From positions 273,360,898 to 273,424,897 of the forward strand of contig OY728132.1 of the NCBI GenBank assembly GCA_963277665.1: 64,000 nucleotides of DNA. Direction: 5' to 3'. The stretch is from Viscum album (Eukaryota; Streptophyta; Magnoliopsida; Santalales; Viscaceae). Of the stretch, positions 62,400-64,000 are shown one piece after another; the stretch's first letter is position 1, and every line of letters begins with the position of its first letter. Position numbers and translations under genes: made by a program. The notes below the pieces were generated by a model. It made no database searches. It was not told where the DNA came from and was given only the letters and a program-made list of their open reading frames with translations.

Positions 62400-63000
62400 C
62401 AAAATTATGTGACTGTAAAGAATATGTATCCCCAAGATATAATATATAAATTCACCATTCGGTTGATAGAGGCTTGATGGTTCTCAAAAATTGACCTCAA
62501 ATATGGGTATTAGTAGTTTCTAGTACGATATGAGGATATAGTGAAGATAAAATATGATGTCATTATGGGAACACATATTACATAATGATTCCATTTTTGC
62601 TGATGAATGTACTAAAAATATTCCTTGGTCCCCTACACAAGATCCTTTTTCCCTTTTCATAACTCTTCAGGGTAGTACTAATCGATGATATCCTATTGTA
62701 CATGACATCTGAGAGGGATCATGAAAGACACTCATGGATTATTTATGATCCACTCTAAGAGGACAAGTTATATAGGATGTTCTCAAAGTTCCAGTTCGAT
62801 ATTTAATAGGTCCACATTATAAGAAAATTTATCTCATTAGATGGTGCGATGTTGTACCCGACAATGGTCGAGGCACTATTAGATTGCGAGCCACACAAGA
62901 GTCTGATAGAGGTTCAGAGCTTCCATGGGTTGGAAAGCTACTATCAGATATTAATAAATTAATTTTCTAGAATATATTCTCCCATGATATCCTTAACCTG
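62400..63000 (+). pseudogene. Reverse transcriptase of the plus-strand chromovirus, decayed
   Basis: NYVTVKNMYP at 62,403 matches ALNKVTVKNRYPLP. WFSKIDLKYGY near 62.49 kb matches the VFSKIDLRSGYHQ block. MIPFLLMNVLKIFL near 62.59 kb matches VMPFGLTNAPATF. VVLIDDILLY at about 62,681 keeps the catalytic Asp pair. SERDHERHSWI follows as in the family. Further on, KFQFDI, KVEA-like MVEALLDCEPHKS and QSFHGLESYYQ near 62.87-62.95 kb match the connection (KCEFW, KVEAVLNWxxPKxxxEIRSFLGLAGYY). Stops and frameshifts are frequent. Confidence 0.85.
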
Positions 63001-63169
63001 AATGTGATATTCTTTTTTGTGCATAAACAGGTTGTAGAATAAATTCTAGGATTTTAGGTTGGTATTCATGACCACTCCTATATTAATATTTCTATAGGAG
63101 GCTGTCAAGTACATACTGTTCTATAATGTATCTAAAACTGGACCCTGTATCATTATGATGTAATGATTT

Positions 63170-63500
63170 GGGATGATTTCCTATGGTTCACATCATTTTA
63201 AACCACATGAGTTGAAAAACATGACGAACAATCTTGAGTTATCATTAGTAGTCTTTACATTGAAGATGAGGTGACTCTACCTTATGGATGATCATTTTTT
63301 CAACTATTCTGACTAATAGTTTATCATGTATAACATCAATAGGATATTTCATGACATTATATAGAGTTGATAGATATATTTAATCCAGTATTATGAATTT
63401 GAGATGTTATATAACCCTAGGAATGAGAACATGGTATTATACTCTCTCAGTAAGAGATATTGTTTTCAATTAATGAATTAGCATTCAGAATAGTTAGCCT
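63170..63500 (+). pseudogene. RNase H of the plus-strand chromovirus, decayed
   Basis: HHFKPHELKNMTNNLELSL at about 63.19 kb, then VVFTLKMR and a stop, aligns with [49 protein letters not shown] and LSKR near 63.39-63.46 kb align with DYDCEILYHPGKANVVADALSRK. The TDHKSL catalytic block is replaced by NYSD and stops. Confidence 0.85.
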
Positions 63501-63819
63501 TGTTAAGATTACCTTTTGTATATTGTAATGGATAATACTATATCTATTCTATGGTTCTACCCATCCCTTTTTATAGTTTATTGGGATGAAACACCTTGGG
63601 GATTCCAATAGTGAAACATTGTGTACTTATTTATCCACTATCCATGCTCTTCATTGATTTTATAAAGGCGGTGACCCTGTCATTCTTTTTAGAGGATACA
63701 TGATGGTACCCCTAATTTTATGAGATTAGGGTCTAAAATAGTTTCATATATCTCATGTTTCAGTAATGCATGTGTGCATATGATTTACTAAAACCCTCTA
63801 CTTCATTTTTTCGAGCCAA

Positions 63820-64000
63820 CAATGAATAAGGCAGTTAAAGATTTTGTCTATCGAAGCCTTGTCACCAAGAGAAGGCTGAGAACCAAAATCTAGAAAAATT
63901 ATCTAAACTCATTGATGATCGAGAGTGTAAGTTGTATTTAACATCCATGGACATCATATTGATGTTATCGATCATTTCATAGCGACATGATCTATTTTTT
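63820..64000 (+). pseudogene. Integrase N-terminal part of the plus-strand chromovirus, cut by window edge
   Basis: MNKAVKDFVYRSLV near 63.82 kb matches MKKDVxxFVxxCLxCQ, with the Cys lost. AENQNLEKLSKLID and TSMDIIL near 63.87-63.97 kb match AEHQxPxGLLQPLxIPEWKWExIxMDFV, including the first catalytic Asp. The same block exists at 54.84-54.72 kb on the minus strand. Confidence 0.75.

Larger units (their letters stand above)
60167..64000 (+). mobile_element. Plus-strand chromovirus internal region, runs off the right edge
   Basis: After the primer-site relic come a non-coding leader, a probable gag region, then RT, RNase H and the start of integrase, all on the plus strand and broken by stops. 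The LTR and pol similarity show it belongs to the same family as the minus-strand element at 50.8-56.4 kb, in opposite orientation. The rest of integrase and the 3' LTR lie outside the window. Confidence 0.8.

Overview
This window looks like nuclear, intergenic DNA of a seed plant with a repeat-rich genome. It is very AT-rich, has no intact host gene, and is built from decayed LTR retrotransposons of lineages known only from plants: a Tat/Ogre-type Ty3/gypsy element with a second (archaeal-type) RNase H, a Tekay/Del-like chromovirus with a chromodomain, a Ty1/copia element with Sirevirus-like hallmarks, and a giant-LTR non-autonomous (LARD-like) family. Stop codons and degraded LTR ends (TA where TG or CA is expected) fit long-term decay by deamination of methylated cytosines. 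No tRNA, rRNA, CRISPR or bacterial-type operon is present.

Layout. About 1-2,800 (minus strand): decayed Tat-lineage pol in the order RT, RNase H, archaeal-type RNase H, integrase, running off the left edge. 2.8-11.4 kb: decayed sequence with no secure gene. 11.45-12.2 kb: about four degenerate 187-bp tandem units. 12.25-12.9 kb: a 33-bp minisatellite. 12.9-15.4 kb: AT-rich DNA.

15,431-38,519: one nested insertion flanked by a perfect 5-bp duplication, TATAC. The outer element is a minus-strand copia element: 3' LTR, repeated polypurine tracts, a 337-codon terminal frame with two stops, and a truncated 5' LTR. Its gag-pol is gone. Inside it lie three ~5-kb LTRs alternating with two short internal domains (18,879-37,767). 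The internal domains have a tRNA-Met-type primer site, gag fragments, a tRNA-like Pol III element and a polypurine tract. The two outer flanks of this array do not match. The best explanation is two separate insertions that recombined through their LTRs and deleted the host element's gag-pol.

38.5-50.8 kb: an extremely AT-rich stretch with no recognisable gene. It is the original partner of the DNA left of 15.43 kb. 50.76-56.35 kb: a minus-strand chromovirus (3' LTR, chromodomain and integrase, RNase H, RT) that lacks gag and protease. 56.37-58.6 kb: a second minus-strand LTR of the same family. 58.6-60.17 kb: a plus-strand LTR copy of that family, facing the previous one. 60.17-64 kb: a plus-strand chromovirus with a primer site, probable gag, RT, RNase H and integrase, running off the right edge. 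Nothing here looks able to make functional protein. The value of the window lies in its nesting history and in the unusual repeats inside the LTRs.
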